Assembly: GCA_963717955.1 (NCBI GenBank) | Contig: CAVQXR010000001.1 | Span: 1,364,001 to 1,428,000, forward strand | DNA from: CAVQXR01 sp963717955 | GTDB taxonomy: Bacteria; Actinomycetota; Thermoleophilia; Gaiellales; Gaiellaceae | Length of the DNA: 64,000 nucleotides | Direction: 5' to 3' | Part shown: in pieces, positions 45,171 through 54,105 of the stretch | Numbering within the stretch: the first letter of the stretch is position 1 | Layout: each line of letters begins with the position of its first letter | Notes under the pieces: generated by a model | The model's database searches: none | The model's input: the letters and a program-made list of their open reading frames with translations, nothing else | Told to the model about the DNA's origin: nothing | Translations under genes and position numbers: made by a program

Positions 45171-45956
45171 TCAGGCCTCCTCGATCGTGATCTGCACGGT
45201 TTCCGGGGCCAGCTCGGCGACGTCGCGCCGGAGGTCGGCATTCCCGTCGTAGGCAGCCTTCCGCAGCACGCGACGAACGAGCGTGAACCTCGCCGGCGCC
45301 GCGGCGAACGGGAACGGCGCGATGCGGACGAGCCACGGCCCGGCAGGCTCGAGGCGGAACGAGGTGTCGCCGTCGACGGTCGGGACGGGCTCGATCACGT
45401 CGGCCTCGCCCCCCTCCACATCGCGCAGGCAGAAGTAGAGCGAGAGGCGGTCGTACAGCTGCAAGAGCAGGTAGTCGACCCATCGGTCGTTCTCGTCGAC
45501 GCCGAGCTCGGCCGAGATCCGGCGGTACGCGTCTTCCTGTTCGGCGACGAAGGCGTCGACCTGGTCGCGGTAGGTCTCCAGGTCGCTCAGGCCGAGGCCG
45601 GGCTGGGTGCCGTAGCGCCCGTTGTAGATGCCCGCCCCGTGCATCGAGACCATCATCCCGGCGTACGGATCCTCGTTTCCGATCGCAGCGATCGCCGCCC
45701 GGTAGAACGCGAGGTGCACCGGCACGGGAACGTCGAGGAAAGCCCGTGGACGCCCGCGGTCCGGATCCCAGCCCGGGCGCCGGTCCCAGACCCCCCAACC
45801 GTCGTCGTGGCGCGTCGCGGCGAGGATCATCGACTCCCGGCGCGACGGCTCGGCGACGGCTCGCCCACCCCAGGCCTCCGCGAACTGGCCCGAGAGGTCG
45901 GCGTGGTCCGGCTGCAGGACGAGCTGCCACGAATCGCCACGGTCACGGACGAGCAT
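45171..45956 (-). CDS. DUF3891 family protein
   Basis: A 261-residue protein recognised as DUF3891 by LVLQPDHADLSGQFAEAWG near the N-terminus, ATRHDDGWGVWDRRP, FYRAAIAAIGNEDPYAGMMVSMHG and a C-terminal DRLSLYFCL. Conserved His and Asp residues suggest a metal-dependent hydrolase, but the family has no established function. ATG at 45956 has AGAAAGAGG ten bases upstream. It is one base ahead of the peroxiredoxin start, so tightly coupled to it. Confidence 0.82.
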   Translation of the reverse strand: MLVRDRGDSWQLVLQPDHADLSGQFAEAWGGRAVAEPSRRESMILAATRHDDGWGVWDRRPGWDPDRGRPRAFLDVPVPVHLAFYRAAIAAIGNEDPYAGMMVSMHGAGIYNGRYGTQPGLGLSDLETYRDQVDAFVAEQEDAYRRISAELGVDENDRWVDYLLLQLYDRLSLYFCLRDVEGGEADVIEPVPTVDGDTSFRLEPAGPWLVRIAPFPFAAAPARFTLVRRVLRKAAYDGNADLRRDVAELAPETVQITIEEA

Positions 45957-46095
45957 CTGCTGCGCACCTCTTTCTCCGTTCAGGCGTCCCGGAACGGGAG
46001 CGTACACCCACACACGCGGAGCCGTTCGGCTCCTTGCCAAGGCCGGCACGACGATGGATACTGCGTGTTCGGCAGCCGACGAAAGGAGCCACACG
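45957..46095. promoter_or_regulatory. Divergent intergenic region (DUF3891 operon / GYD gene)
   Basis: 139 bases between two divergent starts must hold both promoters. I see no convincing palindrome or LacI-type operator. GAAAGGAGCC serves the GYD gene. Confidence 0.35.
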
Positions 46096-46413
46096 ATGCG
46101 GTACCTCTTGAAGGCCTCCTACACCGCCGCGGGTGCGAAGGGCGTCCTCGAGGAGGGCGGAACGGCACGACGGACGACGATCGAGAATCTCGCCGCGGGC
46201 ATGGGCGGCTCCATCGAGACGTTCGATTTCGCATTCGGCGACACTGACGTCTACGTCATCGCCGAGATGCCCGACCACGCCACGGCCGCGGCGATCAGCA
46301 TGGCCGTCGGCGCTTCGGGCGCTGCCTCGATCGAGACGGTCGTGCTCGTGACCCCGGAGGAGATCGACGAGGCGGCGAAGAAGTCGGTCGGCTACCGCCC
46401 GCCCGGCGCATAG
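46096..46413 (+). CDS. GYD domain protein
   Basis: A 105-residue GYD-domain protein: RYLLKASYTAAGAKGVLEEG, GSIETFDFAFGDTDVYVIAE, MAVGASGAASIETVVL. The name-giving G-Y-D-like turn is present as GDTD. Function of the family is unknown; it has a ferredoxin-like fold. It starts with ATG after AAAGGAG. It ends two bases before the GC-rich repeat at 46416. Confidence 0.83.
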   Translation: MRYLLKASYTAAGAKGVLEEGGTARRTTIENLAAGMGGSIETFDFAFGDTDVYVIAEMPDHATAAAISMAVGASGAASIETVVLVTPEEIDEAAKKSVGYRPPGA

Positions 46414-46415
46414 CT

Positions 46416-46512
46416 CCGCGGCTGAGCGGACGGCTCGGCCGGCCGCGACCCGCGCAGAAGCCGGGCAAAGCCCGGCGGTCACAGGCCCGCGGCTGAGCGG
46501 ACGGCCCGGCCG
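46416..46512. repeat. GC-rich intergenic repeat, copy D with partial second unit
   Basis: 46416-46482 repeats the block order CCGCGGCTGAGCGG, CGGCTCGGCCGG, CGACCCGCGCAG, a CCGGGC-AAA-GCCCGG hairpin and CGGTCAC, as at 15271. A second CCGCGGCTGAGCGGACGGC follows at 46488-46506. The stop of the isochorismatase gene (46481-46479) lies in the GGTCAC end, and the second unit encodes the last residues of that protein. Confidence 0.72.
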
Positions 46513-47117
46513 CTCAGCCGCGCGAGCACCTCGCCGAGCGCCATCACGTCGCCGTATTTCGTGTCGATGTCGTACAGGTTCGCCTCGTGGGCGGCCTGGT
46601 TGCGATCGCCCACCGCCTCGCGCGGCACCACGACCCGGTAGTTGTGCTGGAGGGCGTCGACGGCGGTCGCCCGTACGCAGCCCGATGTCGATGCCCCCGT
46701 GACGACGACCGTGTCGCAGCCGTGCCCGGTCAAGATCGACGCGAGCGACGTCTCGAAGAACGCGGAGGCGAAGTTCTTCACGATCACGGCCTCGCCCGGC
46801 AGGGGCGCGAGCCGCGGGTCGATCCCGACCCAGCGGCTTCCCGCCTCGAGCGTCAGCAGCGCCGGGACCTTCTCGATGAACACGGCCGCCGCCTGCTTGG
46901 CAGCCGCATCGAAGGCGACGGTCGTGAACACCACGGGCGCTCCCGCGTTGCGGAACGCCTCGAGCAGCCTCCGGTTCGCCTCGACGACGTGGTCGAGGTC
47001 GCAGACGAGCGGCGAGGCGGGATCGGTGAAGCCGACGTTCAGGTCGACGACGACGAGGGCGGGCCGCCGGCCGAAGCCGGCGCGCCCGTGGAATCCCTCG
47101 TGTCGAACGGTGTTCAC
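46479..47117 (-). CDS. Isochorismatase-fold cysteine hydrolase (N-carbamoylsarcosine amidase-like)
   Basis: A 212-residue amidohydrolase: Asp25 (VVVDLNVGFTDP), Lys114 (VIVKNFASAFFET), Cys147 (GASTSGCVRAT). Paralogue of 34297-34950. It overlaps the HyuB gene by four bases (GTGA), so it very likely acts with HyuA/HyuB: an N-methylhydantoinase makes N-carbamoylsarcosine, which this enzyme type splits to sarcosine, carbon dioxide and ammonia. The last residues GRAVRSAAGL are encoded by repeat sequence. Confidence 0.84.
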   Translation of the reverse strand: MNTVRHEGFHGRAGFGRRPALVVVDLNVGFTDPASPLVCDLDHVVEANRRLLEAFRNAGAPVVFTTVAFDAAAKQAAAVFIEKVPALLTLEAGSRWVGIDPRLAPLPGEAVIVKNFASAFFETSLASILTGHGCDTVVVTGASTSGCVRATAVDALQHNYRVVVPREAVGDRNQAAHEANLYDIDTKYGDVMALGEVLARLSGRAVRSAAGL

Positions 47118-49048
47118 GCGTCCGGCGCCGGAATCCCGTCTCCCGCGCGCACGCGCGCGAGCGCCTCGTCTCCCGGCTCGAGCGGCGACCAGCGCAGCGG
47201 TGTCGCGGGAACCGGGGGCTCGAGACCCGTCTCGGCCTCGCAGGCCTCCAGCATGTGCCCGAGCGACGGGCCGAAGTCGAACGACAGCGCCTCGCCGCGC
47301 TCCTCGCGCTGGCGGGCTCGCTCGGCCTGCGTCGCCGCCTCGTCCGCCGCGCCGTCGTCGCCGAGCACGACGCCGTAGCCCTCTCGGGCGAGCTCGCGGC
47401 TGACGAGGCCGAACGAGACGTCGCGGGCGACGGCCTCGGCGGGCCGGTCGAGACGATCCTTCCAGCCGCCCCCGCCGGCCGTCCTGTACACGAGCATGTC
47501 GCCGGGCTCGACCACGACCTGATCGCACTTCGACGGGAGGATCTCCTCGGTGCCGTCGGCGCGCTTCAGGAGCTTCGACGACCGGCCGCCGGGCCAGCCG
47601 CCGAGCACGCCCCAGGGCCTCGTCAGCCAGCGGTCGTCGTGGATCGAGATCTCGCCGGGCTCGAGGTACACGTACCGCTTCTCGACGCCGTTGCCGCCGC
47701 GATGGAAGCCCGGGCCGCCCGAGTCGGCGACCGTCGTGTAGCCGTCGATGCGCAGCGGGTAGTAGGCCTCGAGGTACTCGGTCGGGATGTTCTCGAACAG
47801 CGGCCACCACGAGTGGCCGTCCATGCCGTCGCCGATCGGCCGGCCGGGAATGCCGCCGTAGAGGATCTCCATCGAGTAGAAGAACCCTCCGTCCTTCCCC
47901 CAGCCCGAGTACAACATGTACGGGCTCGTGCCGTAGCCGGACGCGGTGTTCAGCTCGGGGGCCTGCTTGACGAGCGCGCCGCCGAGCACGTCGAACAGCC
48001 GCGCGAGCGCGTGCGTGCGGCAGCCGAGCGCCGACGGGAAGCGCGGTCGGAGCAGGCTGCCCTCGGGCATCACCACGTGCAGGAGCGGGTAGAAGCCGTC
48101 GTTGAAGAGGATCTGGGGATCGTTGACCATGATCAGGTAGATCCCGATGAACATCTTGAACATGCCCTCGGAGAGGTAGAAGTTGATCGGTCCGAGGGCC
48201 TGGGGATCCGTGCCCGACCAGTCGAAGAAGGCGTGATCGCCCTCGCGCCAGATCGTGAGCTTCATCTTGAACGGCCCGTTGCCGAGCCCATCGTCGTCGA
48301 TGTAGTCCTCGAAGCTCTGCGGCACCTCCGGGATCGCGACCTGGATCAGCGTCCGCATCGCCTCGTAGGTGCGGTCGAGGAGCTTCTGGAGGGTTGCGAG
48401 GTAGACGTCCTTCCCGAACCGGTCGCAGAGCTCGATCACCCGCTTCTCGCCGGCCCGGCAGCCGGCGACGATCGCGAACAGGTCCGCCCGGTTCATCTCC
48501 GGGAGACGCATGTTGTTGAGGATCAGGCGCAGGACGTCCTCCTGCACCTCCCCGCGCTCGATGATCTTGAGCGGGGGGATGATCAGCCCCTCCTCGAAGA
48601 TCGTCTTCGCGCCGGTGGGAAGCGAACCCGGCAGCGGGCCGCCGCAGTCCATCTGGTGGCCGAACTGGGACGACCAGCCGATCAGCTCGTCGTTGTGGAA
48701 GATCGGGACGAGCACGAGCCAGTCGTTCGTGTGCGAGATCGAGGCGGAGCACTTGAACGGGTCCGACGTGAGGATCACGTCGCCCGGGTAGATGCCCCGG
48801 TCCCACGCCTCCATCATCTCGTTGATGTAGGCGCCGAACTGCCCGACGACCATGCGGCCCTTCGGGTCGGTGATCATCGGGAACTCGTCGTGCTGCTCGC
48901 GGATGACGGGGCTCATCGCCGAGCGAAACAGCACGGCGTCCATCTCGTACCGGGCGCTCTTCAGGGCGCCCTCGATGATGTCGACCGTCACCGGATCGAC
49001 GTCGATGTCTGGGATCTCCGCAATCCGGGGCTTTTCTGTCGTCGCCAT
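47114..49048 (-). CDS. Hydantoinase B / N-methylhydantoinase (ATP-hydrolysing) beta subunit
   Basis: A 644-residue HyuB: DPVTVDIIEGALKSARYEMD, FGAYINEMMEAWDRGIYPGDV, TNDWLVLVPIFHNDELIGW, and the C-terminal GMDGHSWWPLFENIPTEYLE and VYRTAGGGGWKDRLDRP. With HyuA it forms an ATP-dependent enzyme opening hydantoin-like or 5-oxoproline rings. It is 14 bases downstream of HyuA. Confidence 0.91.
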   Translation of the reverse strand: MATTEKPRIAEIPDIDVDPVTVDIIEGALKSARYEMDAVLFRSAMSPVIREQHDEFPMITDPKGRMVVGQFGAYINEMMEAWDRGIYPGDVILTSDPFKCSASISHTNDWLVLVPIFHNDELIGWSSQFGHQMDCGGPLPGSLPTGAKTIFEEGLIIPPLKIIERGEVQEDVLRLILNNMRLPEMNRADLFAIVAGCRAGEKRVIELCDRFGKDVYLATLQKLLDRTYEAMRTLIQVAIPEVPQSFEDYIDDDGLGNGPFKMKLTIWREGDHAFFDWSGTDPQALGPINFYLSEGMFKMFIGIYLIMVNDPQILFNDGFYPLLHVVMPEGSLLRPRFPSALGCRTHALARLFDVLGGALVKQAPELNTASGYGTSPYMLYSGWGKDGGFFYSMEILYGGIPGRPIGDGMDGHSWWPLFENIPTEYLEAYYPLRIDGYTTVADSGGPGFHRGGNGVEKRYVYLEPGEISIHDDRWLTRPWGVLGGWPGGRSSKLLKRADGTEEILPSKCDQVVVEPGDMLVYRTAGGGGWKDRLDRPAEAVARDVSFGLVSRELAREGYGVVLGDDGAADEAATQAERARQREERGEALSFDFGPSLGHMLEACEAETGLEPPVPATPLRWSPLEPGDEALARVRAGDGIPAPDA

Positions 49049-49062
49049 CTCGTGCCGCTCCC

Positions 49063-51117
49063 TTATGCGCTCGGAGTGATGAGGATGTTGAAGTTCCGGT
49101 CGACCTCCGCCTCGTAGCCCGGGAGCACGAGCGTGGTCGAGTCGAACTCGGTCACGATCGCCGGCCCGGCGAACCGGGCGCCCGGGTGGAGCTTCGAGCG
49201 ATCGTAGATCGTCGCGTCGACGCGCTCGCCCTCGACGACGATCTCGTGGGTTTCGACGCCCGCGCCCGAGGCGTCCGCGCCTCCCGGCTCGCCGGTCGGC
49301 AGCTCCAGCTTCGGCACCGATCCGAACGCGATCGCCCGGAGGTTGACGATCTCGCTCTCGGTGCCGGGCATCCGGAAGCCGTAGAGCTGCTCGTGGAGCG
49401 CGTTGAAGCGCTCCTCGAGCTCGGAGAGCCCCTCGTGCGCCTCAACCGGGTCGATTGCGACCGCGATCTCGTAGCCCTGGCGGTGGTAGCGCATGTCGGC
49501 CACGTAGCTGACGCCGCGGGCCTCGGGTGCGATTCCCTCCTCCTCGAGCCACTCCGCGGCACGGCCGCCCAGGGTCTCGAGGATCGATGCGACGCCGGCG
49601 GGATCCGCGTCGGAGAGGACACGGATGTACGTCTGGGCGAACTCGTCGCGGAAGTCGGCGACGAGGTCGCCGATCGCGCAGAGCAGGCCCGGCGCCGGCG
49701 GGACGATGACCGGGAAGGAGCCCATCAGCTCCGCCATCGCGTTCGCGTGGAGCGGTCCCGCTCCGCCGTAGGCGACGAGCGCGAACTCTCGTGGGTCGTG
49801 GCCGCGCTGCACCGAGACGATCCGCAGGGCGCCGGCCATGTTCTCGTTGACGATCTTGATGATCCCCTCGGCCGCCTCCTCGACGGAGGAGAGGCCGATC
49901 GCATCCGCGATCTTCTGCACCGCGGCACGCGCCTTCTCGACGTCCAGCGCCATCTCGCCGCCGAGCAGCCGGGGGGGCAGGTACCCGAGCACAATGTTCG
50001 CGTCGGTGACGGTCGGCTCCTCACCGCCCGCGCCGTAGCAGGCCGGGCCCGGATCTGCGCCCGCCGACTGGGGACCGACGCGCAGCGCCTTCGTGAGCTC
50101 CGGGACGTGCGCGATGGAGCCGCCCCCGGCGCCGACCGTGTGGACGGACACCGACGGAACCTTGATCCGGAACTGGCCGATCGCGGTCTCGCGGCCGATC
50201 GTCGGCTGACCGTTCTCGCAGAGGGCGACGTCGGTCGACGTCCCGCCCATGTCGAAGGTGAGGATGTTGTCGAAGCCGGCCTTCCGGGCCACGAACAACC
50301 CGCCGGCGACACCGCCCGAGGGGCCGGAGAGCACGCCGTAGATCGGGTTCCTGGCGGCCTCGCGCGTCGTCATCAACCCCGCATCCGAACGAAGGATGTT
50401 GACATCGGCCGTCGCGCCGACCGCCTTCAGCTCCCGCTGGAGGTGCTCGACGTAGTTCTGCACGTGCGGGCGGACGTAGGAGTTCATGCACGCGGTCAGC
50501 GTCCGCTCGTACTCCCGGAACTCGGGCAGCACGTGCGCGGAGAGCGTGACCGGGAAGCCCGGGTAGAGGCGCTCGACGATCGCGCCGATCTGCTCCTCGT
50601 GCTTCGGGTTCACGTATGAGTTGATCAGGCCGACCGTCAGCGTCTCGACGCCCGACTCGACGAGGTCGCGCACGATCTCCTCGACCTGGCGCTCGTCGAC
50701 CGACACGACGGTGTTGCCCCGGGCGTCCATGCGCTCGACCGCTTCGCGGGTGTCGGAGAGCAGGGCCGGCGGGTCGGGCTTGATCATGATGATCCAGCCT
50801 GCGAGCGGCCCCGGCGTCTGGGAGCGGGCGAGGTGCAGGATCTGCTTGAAGCCCGTCGTCGTGATCAGGCCGACCCGGGCGCCCTTGGACTCGAGCACGG
50901 CGTTCGTGGCGACCGTGGTGCCGTGGAGGATGTTCCGGATCTCCCCCACGTCGATCTCCGCCTCGCCGCAGATGCGCTCGACGCCCGCGAGCACTCCCTC
51001 CGAGGGGTCGGCGGGCGTCGACGGCGTCTTCACACGCCACTGAGCGCCGTCCTCGTCCGAGACGAGGAAGAGGTCGGTGAACGTCCCTCCGACGTCCACC
51101 CCGAGCCTGTACGCCAT
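49063..51117 (-). CDS. Hydantoinase A / N-methylhydantoinase (ATP-hydrolysing) alpha subunit
   Basis: A 684-residue HyuA with sugar-kinase/Hsp70-like ATP loops: LGVDVGGTFTDLFLV at the N-terminus, HGTTVATNAVLESKGA, NILTFDMGGTSTDVAL, and VAYGGAGPLHA. Length and motifs fit the hydantoinase/oxoprolinase alpha family. It is first in the HyuA, HyuB, amidase operon. Confidence 0.92.
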   Translation of the reverse strand: MAYRLGVDVGGTFTDLFLVSDEDGAQWRVKTPSTPADPSEGVLAGVERICGEAEIDVGEIRNILHGTTVATNAVLESKGARVGLITTTGFKQILHLARSQTPGPLAGWIIMIKPDPPALLSDTREAVERMDARGNTVVSVDERQVEEIVRDLVESGVETLTVGLINSYVNPKHEEQIGAIVERLYPGFPVTLSAHVLPEFREYERTLTACMNSYVRPHVQNYVEHLQRELKAVGATADVNILRSDAGLMTTREAARNPIYGVLSGPSGGVAGGLFVARKAGFDNILTFDMGGTSTDVALCENGQPTIGRETAIGQFRIKVPSVSVHTVGAGGGSIAHVPELTKALRVGPQSAGADPGPACYGAGGEEPTVTDANIVLGYLPPRLLGGEMALDVEKARAAVQKIADAIGLSSVEEAAEGIIKIVNENMAGALRIVSVQRGHDPREFALVAYGGAGPLHANAMAELMGSFPVIVPPAPGLLCAIGDLVADFRDEFAQTYIRVLSDADPAGVASILETLGGRAAEWLEEEGIAPEARGVSYVADMRYHRQGYEIAVAIDPVEAHEGLSELEERFNALHEQLYGFRMPGTESEIVNLRAIAFGSVPKLELPTGEPGGADASGAGVETHEIVVEGERVDATIYDRSKLHPGARFAGPAIVTEFDSTTLVLPGYEAEVDRNFNILITPSA

Positions 51118-51161
51118 GTCCCTTGCTCCTCTCTGCCTTCAGCAGTTCGTCTCTTCGGTCA

Positions 51162-52061
51162 TCAGACCCGTTCCACGGTCGGCCGGAACACCCCGGCCCG
51201 GTAGACCATGCCTTCGAGCTGCCGCCCGAGCACGCCTTCGAGCCATGTCGCGACACCGACCAGCGCGTCGAGGTCGGTCCCCGTCTCGATCCCCTCGCCG
51301 TGGAGAAGGTAGACGAGATCCTCGGTGCAGATGTTGCCCGTCGCGCGAGGGGCGAACGGGCAGCCGCCGATCCCGCCCGCGGAGGCGTCGATCACCGCCG
51401 CCCCCGCCTCGACCGCGGCGAGCGCGTTCGCGATGCCCGTGTTGCGCGTGTTGTGCAGGTGCACGCCGACCGGCACTCCGAACAGCGTGCCCGCTGCCAC
51501 GAGTCGACGCACCATGCTCGGCACGGCGACGCCGATCGTGTCGGCGAACACGATCTCGTCCGCACCGGCGTCGACGACCTGCTCGGCGATGCCGAGGATC
51601 TTCGCAGGGTCGACCCGCCCTTCGAACGGGCAGCCGAAGCTCGCGCCGATCGTGACCGTCGCCCGGATCCCGTCCTCGTGGGCACGGGAGACGATCCGCC
51701 GCGCCGCGTCGATCGACTCCTCGACGCTCGCGCCCTGGTTGCGCTGGTTGAACGTCTCCGTCGCGGCGAACGCGAAGTGCGCCTCGGTGAGCGCCGTCTC
51801 ACGGAGCCGCTCGTAGCCCTTCTCGTTCAGGACGAGGCCCGCGTAGACGACCCCCTCGCTCGGCTCGATCGCCGCGACGACCTCCTCCGCACCGGCCATC
51901 TGCGGGACCCGGACAGGGTTGACGAAGCTGACGCACTCGATGCGGCGCACTCCGGCCGACGCAATCCGGTCGGCGAGCTCGGCCCGGACGGCGGGCTCGA
52001 GGATCATCGCATCGTTCTGCAGCCCGTCTCGCGCGGCCACGTCGCAGATCGTGACCTCCAT
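51162..52061 (-). CDS. Hydroxymethylglutaryl-CoA lyase-like protein
   Basis: A 299-residue TIM-barrel lyase: DVAARDGLQND with the Arg and Asp metal residues, IECVSFVNP, FADTIGVAVP, GVHLHNTRNTG, GGIGGCPFAPRATGN with the catalytic Cys. It cleaves a 3-hydroxyacyl-CoA to acyl-CoA plus a 2-oxo or acetyl fragment. Adjacency to a CaiB CoA-transferase (1-base overlap) suggests a branched or dicarboxylic acid is first activated, then cleaved. Confidence 0.88.
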   Translation of the reverse strand: MEVTICDVAARDGLQNDAMILEPAVRAELADRIASAGVRRIECVSFVNPVRVPQMAGAEEVVAAIEPSEGVVYAGLVLNEKGYERLRETALTEAHFAFAATETFNQRNQGASVEESIDAARRIVSRAHEDGIRATVTIGASFGCPFEGRVDPAKILGIAEQVVDAGADEIVFADTIGVAVPSMVRRLVAAGTLFGVPVGVHLHNTRNTGIANALAAVEAGAAVIDASAGGIGGCPFAPRATGNICTEDLVYLLHGEGIETGTDLDALVGVATWLEGVLGRQLEGMVYRAGVFRPTVERV

Positions 52062-53311
52062 CAGATGACGCCCTCCTCCTTCAGCGCGGCCAGCTCGTCG
52101 TCGGACAGCCCGAGCAGACCGCCGTAGACCTCGCCGTTGTGGCTCCCATCCTCCCAGCTGCCGGTCCACCTCACCTGGCCCGGCGTCCCCGAGAACTTCG
52201 GGATGATGCCTGGTCCCACGAACCTCCCGATCTCCGGGTCCTCGTGCTCGAGCAGCGCCTCGCGCTCCCAGAAGTGCCGGTCCTCGAAGATGTCGGCGAC
52301 GGTGTAGACGGGGCCGCAGATCACGCCGGCGGCGTTCAGCGTCTCGTCGATCTCGGCGGCGGTCCGCTCGGAAGCCCAGGCGCCGATCATGCCCTCGATC
52401 TCGTCCTGGTTATCGCCGCGGGCAAGATGCGTCGCGAACCGCTCGTCGTCGGCGAGCTCCGGTATCCCCATCGCCTCGCAGAGGCGGCGGAACACGTTGT
52501 CCTGGTTCGCGGCGATCACCATCCACTTGCCGTCGCTGGAGCGGAAGATGTTCGAGGGAGCGATCCCCTTCAGGTGCGTGCCCCCGGGCTCGCGGACGAT
52601 GCCGAGACGGTCGTACTCGGGCACCACGCTCTCGAGCAGGGCGAAGCACGACTCGAGCAGCGACACGTCGACGACCTGTCCCTTCTCGCCGCCGAGCGCG
52701 TCGCGCTGGTACAGGGCGGCGAGGATCCCGTGCGCGGCGAACATTCCCGCCAGCGAGTCGCCGAGCGAGATGTGCATTCGCGGCGGCGGCTCCTCCGGAA
52801 AGCCGTTGATGTACCGCATGCCGCTCATCGCCTCCGCCACGGACGCGAATCCTGCTCTCGATGCATACGGGCCGGTCTGCCCGTAGCCCGAGACGCGGCA
52901 CAGGACGATCCCGGGATTGACCTCCGAGAGGCGGTCGAAGCCGAGATTCCAACGCTCGAGCGTTCCGGGCCGGAAGTTCTCCGTGATCACGTCGCTCCGG
53001 CGAACGAGCTCGAGGAGGAGCTCCTGCCCGCGCGGGGTGCGGAGATTGAGCGTGACACACTTCTTGTTGCGCGACTGGATGGGCCACCACAGGGAGCGGC
53101 CCTCGTACCTCGCCTTGCCCCAGTCGCGGATCGGGTCGGGCTGTCCGGGCGGCTCGACCTTGATGATCTCGGCGCCCCAGTCGCCGAGCAGCCTGCCCGT
53201 GAACGGGCCGGCGAGCAGCTGGCCGAGCTCGATCACACGGATGCCGGCCAGTGGGCCGGGCCCGCTCGTGTCACGTACCGCGCCGTCGGGCGCGGGGACG
53301 GGTCCCGTCAT
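52061..53311 (-). CDS. CaiB/BaiF CoA-transferase family protein
   Basis: A 416-residue class III CoA transferase: GIRVIELGQLLAGPFTGRLL, DWGAEIIKVEPPGQPDP, NKKCVTLNLRTPRG, SGYGQTGPYASRAGFA and LGDSLAGMFAAHGILAALY, where the catalytic Asp normally sits. It transfers CoA between organic acids. It overlaps the GntR gene by four bases, so the regulator probably controls this operon. Confidence 0.91.
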   Translation of the reverse strand: MTGPVPAPDGAVRDTSGPGPLAGIRVIELGQLLAGPFTGRLLGDWGAEIIKVEPPGQPDPIRDWGKARYEGRSLWWPIQSRNKKCVTLNLRTPRGQELLLELVRRSDVITENFRPGTLERWNLGFDRLSEVNPGIVLCRVSGYGQTGPYASRAGFASVAEAMSGMRYINGFPEEPPPRMHISLGDSLAGMFAAHGILAALYQRDALGGEKGQVVDVSLLESCFALLESVVPEYDRLGIVREPGGTHLKGIAPSNIFRSSDGKWMVIAANQDNVFRRLCEAMGIPELADDERFATHLARGDNQDEIEGMIGAWASERTAAEIDETLNAAGVICGPVYTVADIFEDRHFWEREALLEHEDPEIGRFVGPGIIPKFSGTPGQVRWTGSWEDGSHNGEVYGGLLGLSDDELAALKEEGVI

Positions 53312-54012
53312 GCGCTCTCCTCGCGGTCGAGGATCGACGATCCGGCCCGGAACTGCGTGACGAGGAAGTCGCGTGCCTCGAGCACGTGCTCCTTCATGAC
53401 GCGCTCCGCACGCTCCCCGTCGCCGATGGCGAGCGCCGCCGCGAGCTGCCGATGGTACTGCTCGGAGGAGAGCTTCTGCTCCGGCGAGTACCAGTGATAG
53501 GAGCGGTAGACGAGCGGAAGCTGCACCACCTTGCGCACCATCTCGGTGAGGCGCTCCGATCCTGCCGCGCCGAGCACCACCGCGTGGAAGCGGACGTTCT
53601 CGGCGACGAGCTCGTGGACGTCCTCCTCGGCCCGCAGCCCGGCGAAGCGGTCGCAGCTCTCCTGCAGGACGCCGAGCTCGGCCGCGTCGATGCGCCCGGC
53701 GGCGAGGCGGGCCGCAAACCCCTCGAGCACGGCCCGGAGCTGGTACAGATCGTCCAGATCGGCGGCATCGTACGCGCGCACGGTCGCGCCGCGATTCGGC
53801 GCTGCGTCCACCAGGCCCTCGGTCTGCAGCACGAGCAGCGCCTCGCGCACGGGCGTCCGTGAGATCCCGAGCTCGCGGGCGAGCTCCTCCTCCTTCAGGC
53901 GCTGCCCCGGCTCGAGCCGCCCGTCGACGATCGCCGTCCGGAGGAGCTCGGCCGCGGCGGCTCCGGCGCTCTTCGTGAGCGGCGCTCGGCCGTCCTCGAG
54001 GATACGTGCCAC
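53308..54012 (-). CDS. GntR family transcriptional regulator, FCD type
   Basis: A 234-residue regulator: winged helix RLKEEELARELGISRTPVRE, then a helical FCD effector domain (YQLRAVLEGFAARLAA, RFHAVVLGAAGSERL, HRQLAAALAIGDGERAERVM). FCD regulators sense carboxylic acids. GTG at 54012, no leader visible. It precedes the CoA-transferase and lyase genes. Confidence 0.9.
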   Translation of the reverse strand: MARILEDGRAPLTKSAGAAAAELLRTAIVDGRLEPGQRLKEEELARELGISRTPVREALLVLQTEGLVDAAPNRGATVRAYDAADLDDLYQLRAVLEGFAARLAAGRIDAAELGVLQESCDRFAGLRAEEDVHELVAENVRFHAVVLGAAGSERLTEMVRKVVQLPLVYRSYHWYSPEQKLSSEQYHRQLAAALAIGDGERAERVMKEHVLEARDFLVTQFRAGSSILDREESA

Positions 54013-54020
54013 GGCGGGCA

Positions 54021-54036
54021 GAATACTGTATGCAAT
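54021..54036 (-). promoter_or_regulatory. Predicted promoter/operator of the GntR operon
   Basis: On the minus strand ATTGCATACAGT (54036-54025) is an imperfect palindrome, 8 of 12 positions symmetric, overlapping the -10 box TATTCT (54026-54021). The GTG begins eight bases later, so the message is probably leaderless and autoregulated. Confidence 0.4.
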
Positions 54037-54105
54037 CTCCGTGCGCGGGCGCCTGACGAGGGGGAGGACCCTGACAAGGGTCCGGCCGCCGCCGCGACCG
54101 CAGCC

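Noticed and set aside
45023..45241. A 72-residue protein ending at the TGA, and a separate downstream gene
   Set aside because: The sequence after TGA continues the same fold in the same frame with no start codon or ribosome site of its own near the junction.
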